A DNA stretch of 64,000 bases. It comes from Streptomyces sp. A 4/2 (GTDB lineage: Bacteria > Actinomycetota > Actinomycetes > Streptomycetales > Streptomycetaceae). The stretch's first letter is position 1; each line of letters begins with the position of its first letter. The DNA is taken from positions 62,001 to 126,000 of the forward strand of contig NZ_CALNVW010000008.1 of the NCBI RefSeq assembly GCF_940670765.1, in the 5' to 3' direction. Of the stretch, positions 1 through 11,098 are shown in pieces. The notes beneath the pieces are model-generated. The model had not been told where the DNA came from, ran no database searches, and saw only the letters and a list, made by a program, of their open reading frames with translations. A program made the translations under genes and the position numbers.

Positions 1-1
1 C

Positions 2-694
2 GCGGGCAGTGTGCGGGACGGACTGGACGGCGGGGTGAAGGGGCTGCGGATCGCCTACTCGCCGACCCTGGGCGGCCAGGTCGCCGTCGAGCCGGCGGTC
101 GCGGCGGCGGTCCGTGCGGCGGTGGGGCGGCTCGCGGAACTCGGCGCGTACATCGAGGAGACGGATCCGGACTTCACGGATCCGGTCGCGGCCTTCCAGA
201 CGCTGTGGTTCAGCGGGGCCGCGCGGGTGGCGCAGCACCTGGGCCGGGAGCAGCGCGCGCTGCTCGATCCCGGGCTGCGGGAGATCGTCGCGGAGGGCGA
301 GCGGTACTCGGCGCTGGACTATCTGGCCGCGGTGGACGTACGGATGGAGCTGGGCCGGCGCATGGGCCTCTTCCACCAGCGGTACGACCTGCTGGTCACC
401 CCGACCCTGCCGATCACCGCGTTCGAGGCGGGGGTGGAGGCGCCACACGGTTCGGGGCACCGGCGCTGGACGGGGTGGACGCCGTTCACGTATCCCTTCA
501 ACCTGACGCAGCAGCCCGCGGCCACGCTGCCGTGCGGGGTGGACGGAGCGGGCCTGCCGGTCGGGGTGCAGCTGGTGGGGGCGCGGCACGCGGACGCGCT
601 GGTGCTGCGGGCCGCGCATGCGATGTACGGGGCGGGGGTGGCCGCGAGGGTGCCCTCGGTCACCGGCCGGGCTCCGCTCGGCCCGCCCGCGTAG
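2..694 (+). CDS. amidase, C-terminal part (cut by window edge)
   Basis: This is the C-terminal half of an amidase-signature-family enzyme. The reading frame is open to the left edge, so the Ser-Ser-Lys catalytic core lies outside the window. What is visible matches the end of the family: a helical stretch, the segment YDLLVTPTLPITAF, and the closing QQPAATLPCGVDGAGLPVGV block that lines the substrate pocket in GatA/AtzF-type amidases. The family hydrolyses amide bonds in the cytoplasm; the substrate cannot be read from this fragment. The neighbouring DUF3830 gene and ectoine-type uptake operon suggest it may act on an imported amide or compatible solute, which is inference. A GTG at 11 is in frame but is internal to the family domain. 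Confidence 0.85.
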   Translation, partial: AGSVRDGLDGGVKGLRIAYSPTLGGQVAVEPAVAAAVRAAVGRLAELGAYIEETDPDFTDPVAAFQTLWFSGAARVAQHLGREQRALLDPGLREIVAEGERYSALDYLAAVDVRMELGRRMGLFHQRYDLLVTPTLPITAFEAGVEAPHGSGHRRWTGWTPFTYPFNLTQQPAATLPCGVDGAGLPVGVQLVGARHADALVLRAAHAMYGAGVAARVPSVTGRAPLGPPA

Positions 695-828
695 CCCGGT
701 CGCTCAGCCCGGCCCGCGTGGCCCGGCTGCGTAACCCGTCCGGTCAGCCCGGCCGGCGTGGCCCGGCTGCGTAACCGTCCGGTCAGCCCGGCCGGCGGAA
801 ACCGATCAGCTGGTCCGGCGGAAACCGA

Positions 829-1332
829 TCAGCCGGTCCGGCGGAAGCTGAGTGTCTCGCCCAGGGCGCCCGACCGCCAGAGGTCCTGACAGGCCGCCGC
901 CATCCGGTCGAGGCCCTCGACCACCGTGCCCCACACGATCCCCGGGACCCAGCCGGTGTCCCCGTTGATCAGCAGGTTGTTCCGCTCGTAGAAGAGCGCG
1001 AGGTCGACCACCGTCGTCCGTCCGCGGTGGTCGGCCGCCGTCTCGTATCCGTACGCATCCGTGCCCAGCACCGTCTCGGAGAAGGTGAAGTAGCAGAGGT
1101 CGCCCGGGACGGGGGTGACCGTCGGGTTCTCCAGCGGCGGCTCCTGCGGCGCGAAGCCGGGCAGCAGGGCGTAGATCTCGTTCCGGGCGTACTTGGCGTG
1201 GTAGACGTCCCCGCCGAGCGGCAACGCGTCCCACACCGCCGCGCAGGTCACCGGGGCCTTGTCGTCGAGGAGCCGCGCGGTGCAGCTCACGCCGCGCTTG
1301 TCGAGGGACAGTTCCACGAATCGATCGCTCAT
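829..1332 (-). CDS. DUF3830 family protein
   Basis: 167-aa soluble protein resembling the DUF3830 family, a small cyclophilin-like fold of unknown biochemical role. The ATG at 1332 is chosen because GGGGAG lies five bases upstream; the longer open frame would read through the divergent promoter region. There is no signal peptide or membrane segment. It is divergent from ehuB with about 130 bp between the starts. DUF3830 genes often sit beside amino-acid or ectoine-type ABC transporters and amidases, as here, so a role in degrading or sensing the imported compound is plausible but unproven. Confidence 0.75.
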   Translation of the reverse strand: MSDRFVELSLDKRGVSCTARLLDDKAPVTCAAVWDALPLGGDVYHAKYARNEIYALLPGFAPQEPPLENPTVTPVPGDLCYFTFSETVLGTDAYGYETAADHRGRTTVVDLALFYERNNLLINGDTGWVPGIVWGTVVEGLDRMAAACQDLWRSGALGETLSFRRTG

Positions 1333-1466
1333 CTCCCCATGGTTTCCCCCCGGAGGCCCACGCGGTCGAGGCCGACCGGCAAATGGTGGGGCCTCGGACC
1401 AACTCGCCGCACGATGGGCTGAAAATGATCTGCATACCTCGCGCGGAGTCGGGTAGCCGCGCGCCC

Positions 1467-2405
1467 ATGGCTCCACCACCAGGGAACGACTCAGAAAGCA
1501 CACCAAGACACTCCATACGGTCCATACGTTCCACACCTTCGACACCACCCGTACGACGCCGTTCGCTGCTGCTCGGCGCGGCAGGCCTGGGCGCCGCGGG
1601 GGCGCTCGGAGCAGCCGGGTGCAGCCGGGTGCCGACGGGCGACACGCTCGCCCGCCTCAAGTCGCAGGGCACCGTCCGGCTCGGCATCGCGGGTGAGGTG
1701 CCGTACGGCTACATCGACGAGCAGGGCGACTTCACCGGCGAAGCGGTGGAACTCGCGAAGATCATCTTCAAACGGCTCGGTGTCGACCACGTGCAGCCCG
1801 TGGCGACCGACTTCGCCTCGTTGATCCCCGGCCTCAACTCCCAGCAGTTCGACTGCGTTTCGGCCGGGATGTACATCAACAAGGAACGCTGCCAGCAGGT
1901 CATCTTCGCCGATCCCGAGTACCAGATGCTGGATGCCTTCATCGTCCGCAAGGGCAACCCGAAGAACCTGCACAACTACGAGGACTGCGTGCGGGCCAAG
2001 GCGAAGTTCGCCACCGGTACCGCGTACGCCGAGATCGCCTACGCCGTCGCCGCCGGGTACAAGGAGAAGGACATCCAGATCCTCCAGGACCAGGTCGCGG
2101 GGCTGAACGCGGTCGAGTCCGGCCGGGTGGACGTCTTCGCGGGGACCTCCCTGACCGTCCGTGAAGTGGTGAAGAAGAGCCGGAAGGCCGAGGCGACCCC
2201 CGCCTTCGCGGCCACCGTCGACGGCAAGAAGAAGATCGACGGCGGCGGGTTCACCTTCCGCCCCACGGACACCGCGCTCCGTGACGCCTTCAACGTCGAG
2301 ATCCACAAGATGAAGAAGAGCGGTGAACTCTTCCGGGTGCTCCGGCCGTTCGGGTTCACCCAGGCGGAGATGACCACGCTGACGGCCAAGGAGCTGTGCG
2401 CATGA
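1467..2405 (+). CDS. ehuB: ectoine/hydroxyectoine ABC transporter, substrate-binding lipoprotein EhuB
   Basis: 312-aa solute-binding protein of the polar amino-acid type (SBP family 3). The N-terminus has an RRRSLLLGAAG twin-arginine-like signal followed by a GAAGC lipobox, so it should be a membrane-anchored lipoprotein. The mature part begins TLARLKSQGTVRLGIAGEVP and ends TAKELCA, close to the C-terminal end I recall for EhuB of Sinorhizobium. It would capture ectoine or hydroxyectoine for EhuC/EhuD. The ATG at 1467 is preferred because it places the signal peptide correctly; an in-frame ATG at 1425 is possible and no strong ribosome site decides between them. The stop overlaps ehuC in an ATGA. 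Confidence 0.85.
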   Translation: MAPPPGNDSESTPRHSIRSIRSTPSTPPVRRRSLLLGAAGLGAAGALGAAGCSRVPTGDTLARLKSQGTVRLGIAGEVPYGYIDEQGDFTGEAVELAKIIFKRLGVDHVQPVATDFASLIPGLNSQQFDCVSAGMYINKERCQQVIFADPEYQMLDAFIVRKGNPKNLHNYEDCVRAKAKFATGTAYAEIAYAVAAGYKEKDIQILQDQVAGLNAVESGRVDVFAGTSLTVREVVKKSRKAEATPAFAATVDGKKKIDGGGFTFRPTDTALRDAFNVEIHKMKKSGELFRVLRPFGFTQAEMTTLTAKELCA

Positions 2406-3073
2406 CATCGGGACTCTGGCAGCACTGGGTGCTCCCGGGCATCTGGATCACCATCCAGCTCACCGTGTACAGCGCCGCCCTCGCCGTGGTCGTCGCGTTC
2501 GGGATAGGCATGGCCAGGGCCCACCGCTCACGCGTGGTGCGGTTCCTGGCCGGTTTCTACACCGAGATCTTCCGCGGAACGTCGTCCCTGGTCCTGATGT
2601 TCTGGATCTTCTTCGTCCTGCCCAACCTGGTCGGCTGGGCACTGGTACCCATGTGGGCGGCCGTGCTGGCGCTCGGGCTCTCGTACGGTGCGTACGGGGC
2701 CGAGATCGTCCGCGGCGCGCTGAACGCGGTGGCACCCGCGCAGCGTGAGGCGGGCGTCGCGCTCAACTTCACCCCCTGGCAGCGGATGCGGCTGATCCTG
2801 CTGCCGCAGGCGATACCCGAGATGATGCCGCCCTTCTCGAATCTGCTGATCGAGCTGCTCAAGGGCACCGCGCTGGTCTCGCTGCTCGGCGTCGGCGACG
2901 TGTCGTTCGCCGCCTATCTGGTGCGGCTCGCCACCCAGGAGAGCTCGCAGATCTACTCGGTCGTCCTGGCCATCTACTTCGTCATCGCCTTCGTGCTCAC
3001 CCGTGGGATGCGGGCGCTCGAACGCAAGACCCGGGCCAATCTCGGCCTCCAGACCACCGGAGGTGCCCGATGA
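2402..3073 (+). CDS. ehuC: ectoine/hydroxyectoine ABC transporter permease EhuC
   Basis: 223-aa permease of the HisM/GlnP class with about five hydrophobic segments. The cytoplasmic EAA loop is visible around residues 120-145 ([23 protein letters not shown]), the contact surface for the ATPase. The ATG at 2402 overlaps the ehuB stop by four bases and the gene ends in the same kind of overlap with ehuD, so ehuB-C-D are probably translationally coupled. With EhuD it would form the heterodimeric membrane channel. The name rests on order and on the EhuB resemblance; a general polar amino-acid importer is the alternative. Confidence 0.82.
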   Translation: MTSGLWQHWVLPGIWITIQLTVYSAALAVVVAFGIGMARAHRSRVVRFLAGFYTEIFRGTSSLVLMFWIFFVLPNLVGWALVPMWAAVLALGLSYGAYGAEIVRGALNAVAPAQREAGVALNFTPWQRMRLILLPQAIPEMMPPFSNLLIELLKGTALVSLLGVGDVSFAAYLVRLATQESSQIYSVVLAIYFVIAFVLTRGMRALERKTRANLGLQTTGGAR

Positions 3074-3712
3074 ACAGCTGGGACTGGTCCGCCGTCGGGC
3101 ACTTCATGCCGCGCTTCTGGGACGGGCTGCTCACCACCCTCCAGATCCTCGTCCTCGGTTCGGTGCTCTCCTTCGCGCTGGGTCTGGTGTGGGCGCTGGG
3201 CTACCGGGTGAAGACGCGCTTCGTGCGGTGGCCGGTGAACTTCGTCACCGAGTTCATCCGCAACACCCCCCTGCTGGTGCAGCTCTTCTTCCTGTTCTTC
3301 GTGCTGCCCGACTGGGGCATCCAGTTCTCCGCCCTGACCACCGGCACGGTCGCGATCGGGGTGCACTACTCGACGTACACCGCCCAGGTCTACCGGGCCG
3401 GCATCGACGCGGTGCCGGTCGGGCAGTGGGAGGCGGCCACCGCGCTGTCCCTGCCGCTGACCCGTACCTGGACCGCGGTGATCCTGCCGCAGGCGATCCG
3501 CCGGGTGCTTCCCGCCCTCGGCAACTACGTCATCGCGATGCTGAAGGACACCCCTCTCGTGGTCGCGATCAGCGTGCTGGATCTGCTGGGCCAGGCCCGT
3601 ATGGAGGGCGGCATGACCTTCCAGTACAACGAGGCGCTGACCGTCGTCGGCGTCGCCTTCATCGTCATCGCCTATCCGGCATCTCTTCTTGTACGAGCCC
3701 TGGAGCGCCGTC

Positions 3713-3723
<11 letters not shown>
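3070..3723 (+). CDS. ehuD: ectoine/hydroxyectoine ABC transporter permease EhuD
   Basis: 217-aa second permease of the same transporter, with hydrophobic segments near residues 20-40, 60-80, 85-105 and 180-205. An EAA loop ([23 protein letters not shown]) lies near residues 118-142. It starts in an ATGA overlap with ehuC. Its 3' end overlaps the start of the ATPase gene by about 11 bases if the TTG at 3713 is used. It is expected to pair with EhuC in the membrane. Confidence 0.82.
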
Positions 3724-4552
<829 letters not shown>

Positions 4553-4716
4553 CCTGATACTCCACGTTCGAATTGTGACTCTGGCATATGCCACGGTGGC
4601 GCGCCCCAGTACAGAGCACCGGTGCGCGCCACCAAGTCATCAACAGCCGCCCCACAACGGTCTCTTGACCGCTATCGTGGTACGCGAGCAAACGGTCACA
4701 ACCTGTAGGGGGAACC

Positions 4717-5475
4717 GTGGCGCTGAAGCCCGAGCCGACTGCGCCGTTCCATTCGGTGCAGTACGCACTCCGCGTGCTGGAGACCGTCTCCAGATACGGA
4801 GGCGGCGTGACCGACACCGAGATCGCGCGTGAAACCGGTCTCCCCACCTTCCATCTGTCCGCGCTGCTGCTGATGCTGCGCCGCGAGGGATACGTCGAGC
4901 AGATCAGTGACGGCGCCTACGTCATCGGCGACTCGCTCGTCCTGCTCGGCTCCGGTGCCACCCGCAAGTCGGCCCTGGAGGCCAAGCTCCAGGACACCCT
5001 GGCCCGGCTGCGGGACTCGGTCGGCGCCGCGGTCTACATCAGCCGGTACATCGACGGCGAGATGAAGATCACCCAGATCGCCGACGGCCCGCTGACACCG
5101 GCGGTCCAGGAGTGGGTGGACTTCCGTTCCTCGGCCCACGCGAGCGCGGCGGGCAAGTGTCTGCTGACCCAGCTCGACCAGAACGGCAGACGCGACCACA
5201 TCTCCCGCCACAAGATCGCCCGGCTCACGTCGAAGACGATCACGAACGAGCGGGTGCTCTTCTCCAAGCTGGACTCCCAGCCGGCGACGGTCCCGGTGCT
5301 CGACATCCAGGAGTACGCGGTGGGCACGGTCTGCGCGGCGGTGCCGCTGACGGCGGGCGCCGCGGTCGGCTGTCTGGCGCTCTCGCTCCCGATCGAACAT
5401 GCCCATCGGCTGCGTGCCGCGGCGGACTCACTGAACCGGCAGGCGGCGCCGGTGGTGCTCTCGCTGGCGATCTGA
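4717..5475 (+). CDS. IclR-family transcriptional regulator
   Basis: 252-aa regulator. The N-terminal winged helix-turn-helix (about residues 10-75, with VTDTEIARETGLPTFHLSALLLMLRREGYVEQ) is followed by an IclR effector-binding domain (about 85-245) containing the WVDFRSSAHASAAGKCLLTQL segment typical of the family. The GTG at 4717 is preceded by AGGGGG. It follows the ehu operon in the same direction after 164 bp, so it is the natural candidate to control ehuBCDA and perhaps the divergent DUF3830 gene. The effector is unknown. Confidence 0.85.
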   Translation: MALKPEPTAPFHSVQYALRVLETVSRYGGGVTDTEIARETGLPTFHLSALLLMLRREGYVEQISDGAYVIGDSLVLLGSGATRKSALEAKLQDTLARLRDSVGAAVYISRYIDGEMKITQIADGPLTPAVQEWVDFRSSAHASAAGKCLLTQLDQNGRRDHISRHKIARLTSKTITNERVLFSKLDSQPATVPVLDIQEYAVGTVCAAVPLTAGAAVGCLALSLPIEHAHRLRAAADSLNRQAAPVVLSLAI

Positions 5476-5560
5476 TGCTGCGCGCCCTGTGCCGGGCGGT
5501 CTCCGCCCGGTGACCTCGGCCGGTAGCCGGGCGGTCTCCGTCCGGTGATCTCGGCCTGGT

Positions 5561-5589
5561 TTGGAGCACCCCTCCGGACCAGCTACTAT
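5561..5589 (+). promoter_or_regulatory. promoter of the first tRNA-Lys gene
   Basis: A -35 TTGGAG at 5561-5566 and a -10 TACTAT at 5584-5589 are separated by 17 bp, a good housekeeping-sigma promoter. The -10 ends 14 bases before the tRNA 5' end, which fits a short leader removed by RNase P. Confidence 0.65.
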
Positions 5590-5603
5590 TTCTGAGTCGG
5601 CAA

Positions 5604-5677
5604 GCGCCGCTAGCTCAGTTGGTTAGAGCAGCTGACTCTTAATCAGCGGGTCCGGGGTTCGAGTCCCTGGCGGCGCA
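5604..5677 (+). tRNA. tRNA-Lys (CTT)
   Basis: 74-nt cloverleaf. The acceptor stem GCGCCGC pairs perfectly with GCGGCGC, followed by discriminator A. The D loop contains AGTTGGTTAGA, the anticodon stem-loop is GCTGA-CTCTTAA-TCAGC with anticodon CTT, and the T arm carries GGTTCGAGTCC. CCA is not encoded. The sequence is identical to the copy at 11099. Confidence 0.97.
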
Positions 5678-5683
5678 CAGACG

Positions 5684-5717
5684 GAAGAAGCCCCTCGCGG
5701 AAGCGGGGGGCTTCTTC
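5684..5717. terminator. terminator hairpin between tRNA-Lys and the convergent ligase gene
   Basis: GAAGAAGCCCC is the perfect inverted partner of GGGGCTTCTTC, 11-bp arms around a GC-rich loop. It lies 6 bases after the tRNA and 15 bases beyond the stop of the minus-strand ligase gene, so it can serve both transcripts. Confidence 0.8.
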
Positions 5718-5732
5718 GTGTCCGCGGCACAC

Positions 5733-7391
5733 TCAGGCCGGCCCGCCGGGCTCCACTCCCCGCGTTGCGTACTCCGCCAGCAGCTTCGCCACGTCGTCCC
5801 CGGTGAGCGCCCGGTACTCCCCGTCCGCCCGCTGCCACACCGGATCCGCGCAGCGGAAACCCTCCCTGCGCAGCCCCACCCGGTGCACCTTGTTCGTCGC
5901 CGTCACCGGCATCGCCGGTACGACCCGGACGAACCGCGGCGCCATCTTCGTCCCCAGGTCCGGCTGTTCGCCGAGGAAACGGGCGAAGGCCGCCGGGTCG
6001 AAGGTGACGCCCGCACGCAGGGCGAGTGCCGCCATGACCTGGTCGCCCGCGACCGGATCGGGTACCGCGTAGACGGCGACGGCCGCCGCGTCCTGCCACC
6101 GCGCGAGGATGTTCTCGATCATCGCGGCGGCCAGGTTCTCGCTGTCGACGCGCAGCCGGTCGTCCGTGCGGCCCGCGAAGTAGAGGAAGCCCTCGGCGTC
6201 GCGGAAGAAGAGGTCACCGGTCCAGTACCAGCCGCCGCGCCTGCGGTCCGCTTCCGCCGTCTCGTTGCGCCAGTAGCCCTCGAAGGGGTTCGGGCCGCGG
6301 TTGACCAGCTCTCCTATCGCGGCGGTCCCGTTGGTGAGCCGGCCGCCCCGATCGAAGGCCGCCCGGGGTTTCTCCTCGTACGTCTCGGGGTCGACCACCG
6401 CCAGATCGTCGCCGGGCGCCGCCCTGCCGATCGCTCCCGGCGGGGTGTCGGCGGTCCGCTGGACGGCCGCGCCGCCCTCCGACGACCCGTACCCCTCCAC
6501 CAGCCGCACGCCGAACCGCTCGGCGAAGCGCGCGGCGTCCACCGCCCCCGCCTCCGTGCCGAAACCGGTCCGCAGCCGGTGCGCGCGGTCGTCGGGGTGC
6601 TCGGGGGTGGCCAGCAGGTACTGCACGGCGCGGCCGACGTAGGTGAAGTACGTGGCGCCGTACGCCCGTACGTCGTCCAGGAAGCCGGACGCGGAGAACC
6701 GGGGGCGCAGGGCGACGGACGCACGGCCCGCCAGCGCGGGTGCCCAGTTGGCGATCACCGCGTTGCCGTGGAACATCGGCATGCAGATGTAGTGCACGTC
6801 GTCCTCGGTGATCCCGAAATGGGAGACCAGCGAGGTACCGGCGGCGGCGAGCCGGCCCTGGGTGCAGATCGCGGCCTTGGGCGCGCCGGTGGAACCGGAC
6901 GTGAAGTAGAGGAGCATCCGGCTGGACCGTGAGACGGGGGCCACGGTCGCCTCGCCGGGGACGGCGTCGGCGTACGGGGCGAGCAGCTCCCGGTAGGCGT
7001 CCGTGTCGGTGACCAGGATCCGTACGCCCGGCAGCGCCAGGCCGTCGAGCAGCGGCAGCAGCTCCCGGGAGGTGACCAGTACCCGGCAGTCGGTGTGCAC
7101 GATGTCGCGGGCCAGTTCGGCGCCGCGCCGGGTCGGGTTGATCCCGGCCACGGCGGCCCCCGCGAGGGCCGCCGCGCTCAACCACAGGGGGAACTCGGGG
7201 GTGTTGTGGAGCAGCACCCCCACGTGCGGCTCTGCTCCGGCGGGGAGCAGGTCCACGAGGAGCGCGGCCCGCGCGGCGGCTCCCGAGGCGACCTGGTGAT
7301 GGCTCAGGACGAGGTCATGGGCTCTCAACCCGGGCCGGTGGTCGCCCCATTGCTGCCGCACGAGCTCCGCGAAGGTACCTGCGCTCCTCAT
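5733..7391 (-). CDS. AMP-forming acyl-CoA synthetase (FadD/FATP type)
   Basis: 552-aa ANL-superfamily ligase that would activate a fatty or other carboxylic acid to its acyl-CoA through an acyl-AMP. The P-loop-like motif YFTSGSTGAPK is at residues 162-172, the adenine-binding motif reads GYGSSEGG, the A8 hinge region is YWTGDLFFRDAEGFLYFAGRTDD, and the catalytic-lysine motif near the C-terminus is TATNKVHR. The overall pattern is that of mycobacterial FadD17/very-long-chain ligases. It is transcribed alone and converges on the tRNA-Lys terminator. A short dyad (7407-7421) sits just upstream. Chain-length preference cannot be read. Confidence 0.85.
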   Translation of the reverse strand: MRSAGTFAELVRQQWGDHRPGLRAHDLVLSHHQVASGAAARAALLVDLLPAGAEPHVGVLLHNTPEFPLWLSAAALAGAAVAGINPTRRGAELARDIVHTDCRVLVTSRELLPLLDGLALPGVRILVTDTDAYRELLAPYADAVPGEATVAPVSRSSRMLLYFTSGSTGAPKAAICTQGRLAAAGTSLVSHFGITEDDVHYICMPMFHGNAVIANWAPALAGRASVALRPRFSASGFLDDVRAYGATYFTYVGRAVQYLLATPEHPDDRAHRLRTGFGTEAGAVDAARFAERFGVRLVEGYGSSEGGAAVQRTADTPPGAIGRAAPGDDLAVVDPETYEEKPRAAFDRGGRLTNGTAAIGELVNRGPNPFEGYWRNETAEADRRRGGWYWTGDLFFRDAEGFLYFAGRTDDRLRVDSENLAAAMIENILARWQDAAAVAVYAVPDPVAGDQVMAALALRAGVTFDPAAFARFLGEQPDLGTKMAPRFVRVVPAMPVTATNKVHRVGLRREGFRCADPVWQRADGEYRALTGDDVAKLLAEYATRGVEPGGPA

Positions 7392-7406
7392 GGCGCCGCA
7401 GATTAA

Positions 7407-7421
7407 CTGACCAGCCGTCAG
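7407..7421 (-). promoter_or_regulatory. possible operator upstream of the acyl-CoA synthetase
   Basis: CTGAC and GTCAG form a perfect 5-bp dyad with a 5-bp spacer, 16-30 bases upstream of the ligase start. TetR-type regulators of fatty-acid genes often bind short dyads of this kind, but five-base arms can occur by chance. Confidence 0.3.
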
Positions 7422-7460
7422 AACTGAACGCCCCGGGACGGCCCGGTCAGCGGCGGCCGG

Positions 7461-8060
7461 TCAGAAGTTGACGTCCGAGCACGCGTAGAACGCGTTGCCC
7501 GTGTCCGCGATGTTCCACACGGCCAGAATCACGTGGTGCCCGGTCTTCTGGGTGGGGATCGTGCCCTGCTGCTCGACGGTGCCGGGCGGCTGCCGGTTGC
7601 CGTACGGGACCGTCATGAAGGGCTGCGGGTCGAGGTCCGCCCTGGTCAGCGGCTTCGAGTCGTCCCAGCCGTTCTTGGTGATGAAGTACTCGAAGTCGGT
7701 CGTGGCGTGCCGGGCGGTGAACTGCCAGCGGAAGGTGTACCCCTGACCGCCCGTCAGCTGTGTGGTGGGCCACGCGTTCCCGTTCGGGGCCTTCGCGCCG
7801 TCCAGCTCACCGAAGGTGTCGTGCTGGCCGGAACAGATCTTGCCGTCGGCGGGCCCGGCACCGGGGAAGCCCTTGGGGCCCTCGACGCTCTGCGGTTCGT
7901 ACTGGATGGCACCGCAGTTGGTGACCGTGCCGTTGGCGCAGAGCTTCTGCCGGCTGATGGGCTGGTCGGTGTATCCGTGGCTGCTGGCGCTGCCGGTGGC
8001 GAGCAGGGAGACACCCGCGACCGCAAGGCCGACCACGGCCGCACCTAGTTTCTTGCGCAT
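7461..8060 (-). CDS. lytic polysaccharide monooxygenase, AA10 (chitin-active type)
   Basis: 199-aa secreted copper enzyme consisting of a single AA10 domain. The signal peptide covers about residues 1-27, so cleavage exposes His28 as the mature N-terminus; with His118 (TARHATTDFEYFI) it forms the histidine brace that binds copper. The C-terminal NAFYACSD supplies the usual axial Phe. There is no carbohydrate-binding module. AA10 enzymes oxidatively cleave crystalline chitin or cellulose; the short, single-domain form and the DasR-type operator upstream favour chitin. The ATG at 8060 is preceded by AGGAG. Confidence 0.92.
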   Translation of the reverse strand: MRKKLGAAVVGLAVAGVSLLATGSASSHGYTDQPISRQKLCANGTVTNCGAIQYEPQSVEGPKGFPGAGPADGKICSGQHDTFGELDGAKAPNGNAWPTTQLTGGQGYTFRWQFTARHATTDFEYFITKNGWDDSKPLTRADLDPQPFMTVPYGNRQPPGTVEQQGTIPTQKTGHHVILAVWNIADTGNAFYACSDVNF

Positions 8061-8101
8061 GCTGCACTCCTGTAAGACGTGGGGGAGTTCGATGTGCCGG
8101 G

Positions 8102-8119
8102 CTGCGGTCTAGACCAAGG
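8102..8119 (-). promoter_or_regulatory. DasR-type operator (dre) upstream of the LPMO
   Basis: The palindrome GGTCTAGACC at 8106-8115, extended to GGTCTAGACCA, matches the core of the Streptomyces DasR responsive element (consensus ACTGGTCTAGACCAGT as I recall it). It ends about 46 bases upstream of the LPMO start codon, where a repressor could block initiation. DasR is relieved by glucosamine-6-phosphate and controls chitinolytic genes. Confidence 0.7.
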
Positions 8120-8197
8120 CCCAGAGTATGGATGACAGTTCGCCGTGTCCATATCAATCACAGGTCTGCACCAATTCGGGTGCTCACATCGGACCCC

Positions 8198-8323
8198 CTT
8201 CACGTCGGACAGCACCTTCACGTCGGACAGCACCTTCACGTCGGACGGCACCTTCACGCCAGGAAGCACCTTCACGCCAGGAAGCACCTTCACGCCAGGA
8301 AGCACCTTCGCGTCAGGAGGCGC
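8198..8323. repeat. seven tandem 18-bp repeats upstream of the LPMO
   Basis: Seven head-to-tail units of 18 bp: three of the form CTTCACGTCGGACAGCAC (one with a single change), three of the form CTTCACGCCAGGAAGCAC and a diverged last unit running into the 3' end of the SPFH gene. The unit length is a multiple of three, so all frames stay open across it. There are no spacers, so it is not CRISPR. Confidence 0.85.
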
Positions 8324-9610
8324 CGCCGCGCCCCGCGTAGAAGGCGACCGTCAGATCCTTGACGAGTGCGTTGCGCTCGTACGCGTCCAGATCGACGAGC
8401 CCGCGGGTGGTCAGCCGCGTCACCGTGTCGTCCACGGCGTCGACCACCGCGGTCAGTACGCCGTCGCGGTGCCGTGCGTCGATCGCCTCGATCCGGCGCA
8501 GCCGCATCGCACCGGCCACCTCGGGCGCGTAGTCGATCCTGGTCGGCCGGGCCGAGAACACCTCGATGCCGACCGCCGCCGTCTCCGCCCTCAGCACCCC
8601 GGTCAGCGCGTCACCGACCGCCTCCGCATCACGCAGCGTCGGCGCGTCCTGGTGGAACGCGTCGGCGGGCAGCTGCGAGAGCACCTGTACCGTCGCCGCC
8701 TCCACCAGTTCGCACAGATACGCCTCGTGATCCTGGACGGCGTACGTGGCCCGCGCCGTGTCCTCGACCTGCCACACCACGAGCACGACGGCCCGCAGCG
8801 CGGTGCCGTCCGCGTCCACCACCGGCATCGGCTCGCTGCGCCAGTGCCGCAGCCGTACGTCGACCGGCCGCCGCAGCAGCAGCGGGCTGGTCCACATCAG
8901 CCCGGTCCGCCGCACGCTCCCCCGGTAGGCACCGAAGAGCGAGAGCACCTGGGCCTGCCCGACCCGTCCGCGCCCGAGCCCGCCGAGGGCCAGCAGCACC
9001 AGCGCCGCGAGCAGGAACAGGACCGCGCCCGTGGCGGGGCCCATTCCGTCGTACGGAACCGGGTCCCCCGGCAGCAGGGCGGTCAACGGCTCGGGGACCG
9101 CTCCGGACCGCCACAGCAGCACCACGATCAGGGCGAGCGCGACGGCCCCGCCGAGCAGCGCGACCGAGCCCGGCAGCGCGGGCCCGTCCCGCTCCGAGAG
9201 ATGAGGGTCGACGGGCGGCGCGGGCCTGGCCGGGGCCTCGCCGCGTACCTCCGTACGGGGCGCCCACGGCTTCCCGGCCGCCCGGCTCGCCGTCGCACCC
9301 TGCGCCGCACGCCTGGGCACGCCGGTCGCCGGCACGTCCCCCGGTTCCCTCTCGCCTCCCTCGTCTCCCGCACCTCTCCCGTCCTGCTCGTACCTCTCGC
9401 CCCTCTCGGGGAGGTCGTCGTCGCGGAACAGCAGATGGACCGGGATCTCGATCGTCGACTCGTTCATGATGACGGCCGTCCTGCGCATCGACAGCTGCTC
9501 CGCCCCAGCCGCCGACTCCTGAGTCATCTGCGCCTGGTTCAGCGGCACTTGATCCTCCGCCGGGTCCGCCGGGGAGCCGGTCGCCGCCCCGGGCACCGCT
9601 GTGGTCTCGG

Positions 9611-9614
<4 letters not shown>
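8313..9614 (-). CDS. SPFH/Band 7 domain membrane protein
   Basis: 433-aa protein with a long disordered, charged N-terminus (about residues 1-125), two hydrophobic helices (about 150-170 and 188-215) and an SPFH/Band 7-like region (about 220-400) containing the RTGLMWTSPLLLRRPVDVRLRHW and EVAGAMRLRRIEAIDARH segments. Such proteins build membrane microdomain scaffolds. The ATG at 9614 overlaps the stop of the upstream cell-wall hydrolase in an ATGA, so the two are probably co-translated and may work together at the envelope. Its last codons run into the tandem repeat array. Confidence 0.75.
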
Positions 9615-10924
<1,310 letters not shown>

Positions 10925-11053
10925 ACGTGTCCCCTCCGCGTTCAGGAAGATCTGCTGCCGCATCTGCACAGTCGTCACCTTCTCAACTGTCCGGGCACAT
11001 CGCATTTTGACGGTTGAAATGGGGAGAAAACGAACATATGACCCGTCGTGAGG

Positions 11054-11083
11054 TTCTGAGCACCTCTCCGGGTCCGGTAAAGT
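11054..11083 (+). promoter_or_regulatory. promoter of the second tRNA-Lys gene
   Basis: -35 TTCTGA at 11054-11059 and -10 TAAAGT at 11078-11083 with an 18-bp spacer, ending 15 bases before the tRNA. It is weaker than, and different from, the promoter of the identical tRNA at 5604. Confidence 0.5.
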
Positions 11084-11098
11084 TCTCCAGGTCAGCAG

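Noticed and set aside
8045..8305. minus-strand frame coding VLPGVK repeats
   Set aside because: It is made by the tandem DNA repeats and runs over the LPMO start and its operator; no ribosome site is seen.
8198..8323. CRISPR-like array
   Set aside because: The 18-bp units are directly adjacent with no spacers and there are no cas genes.
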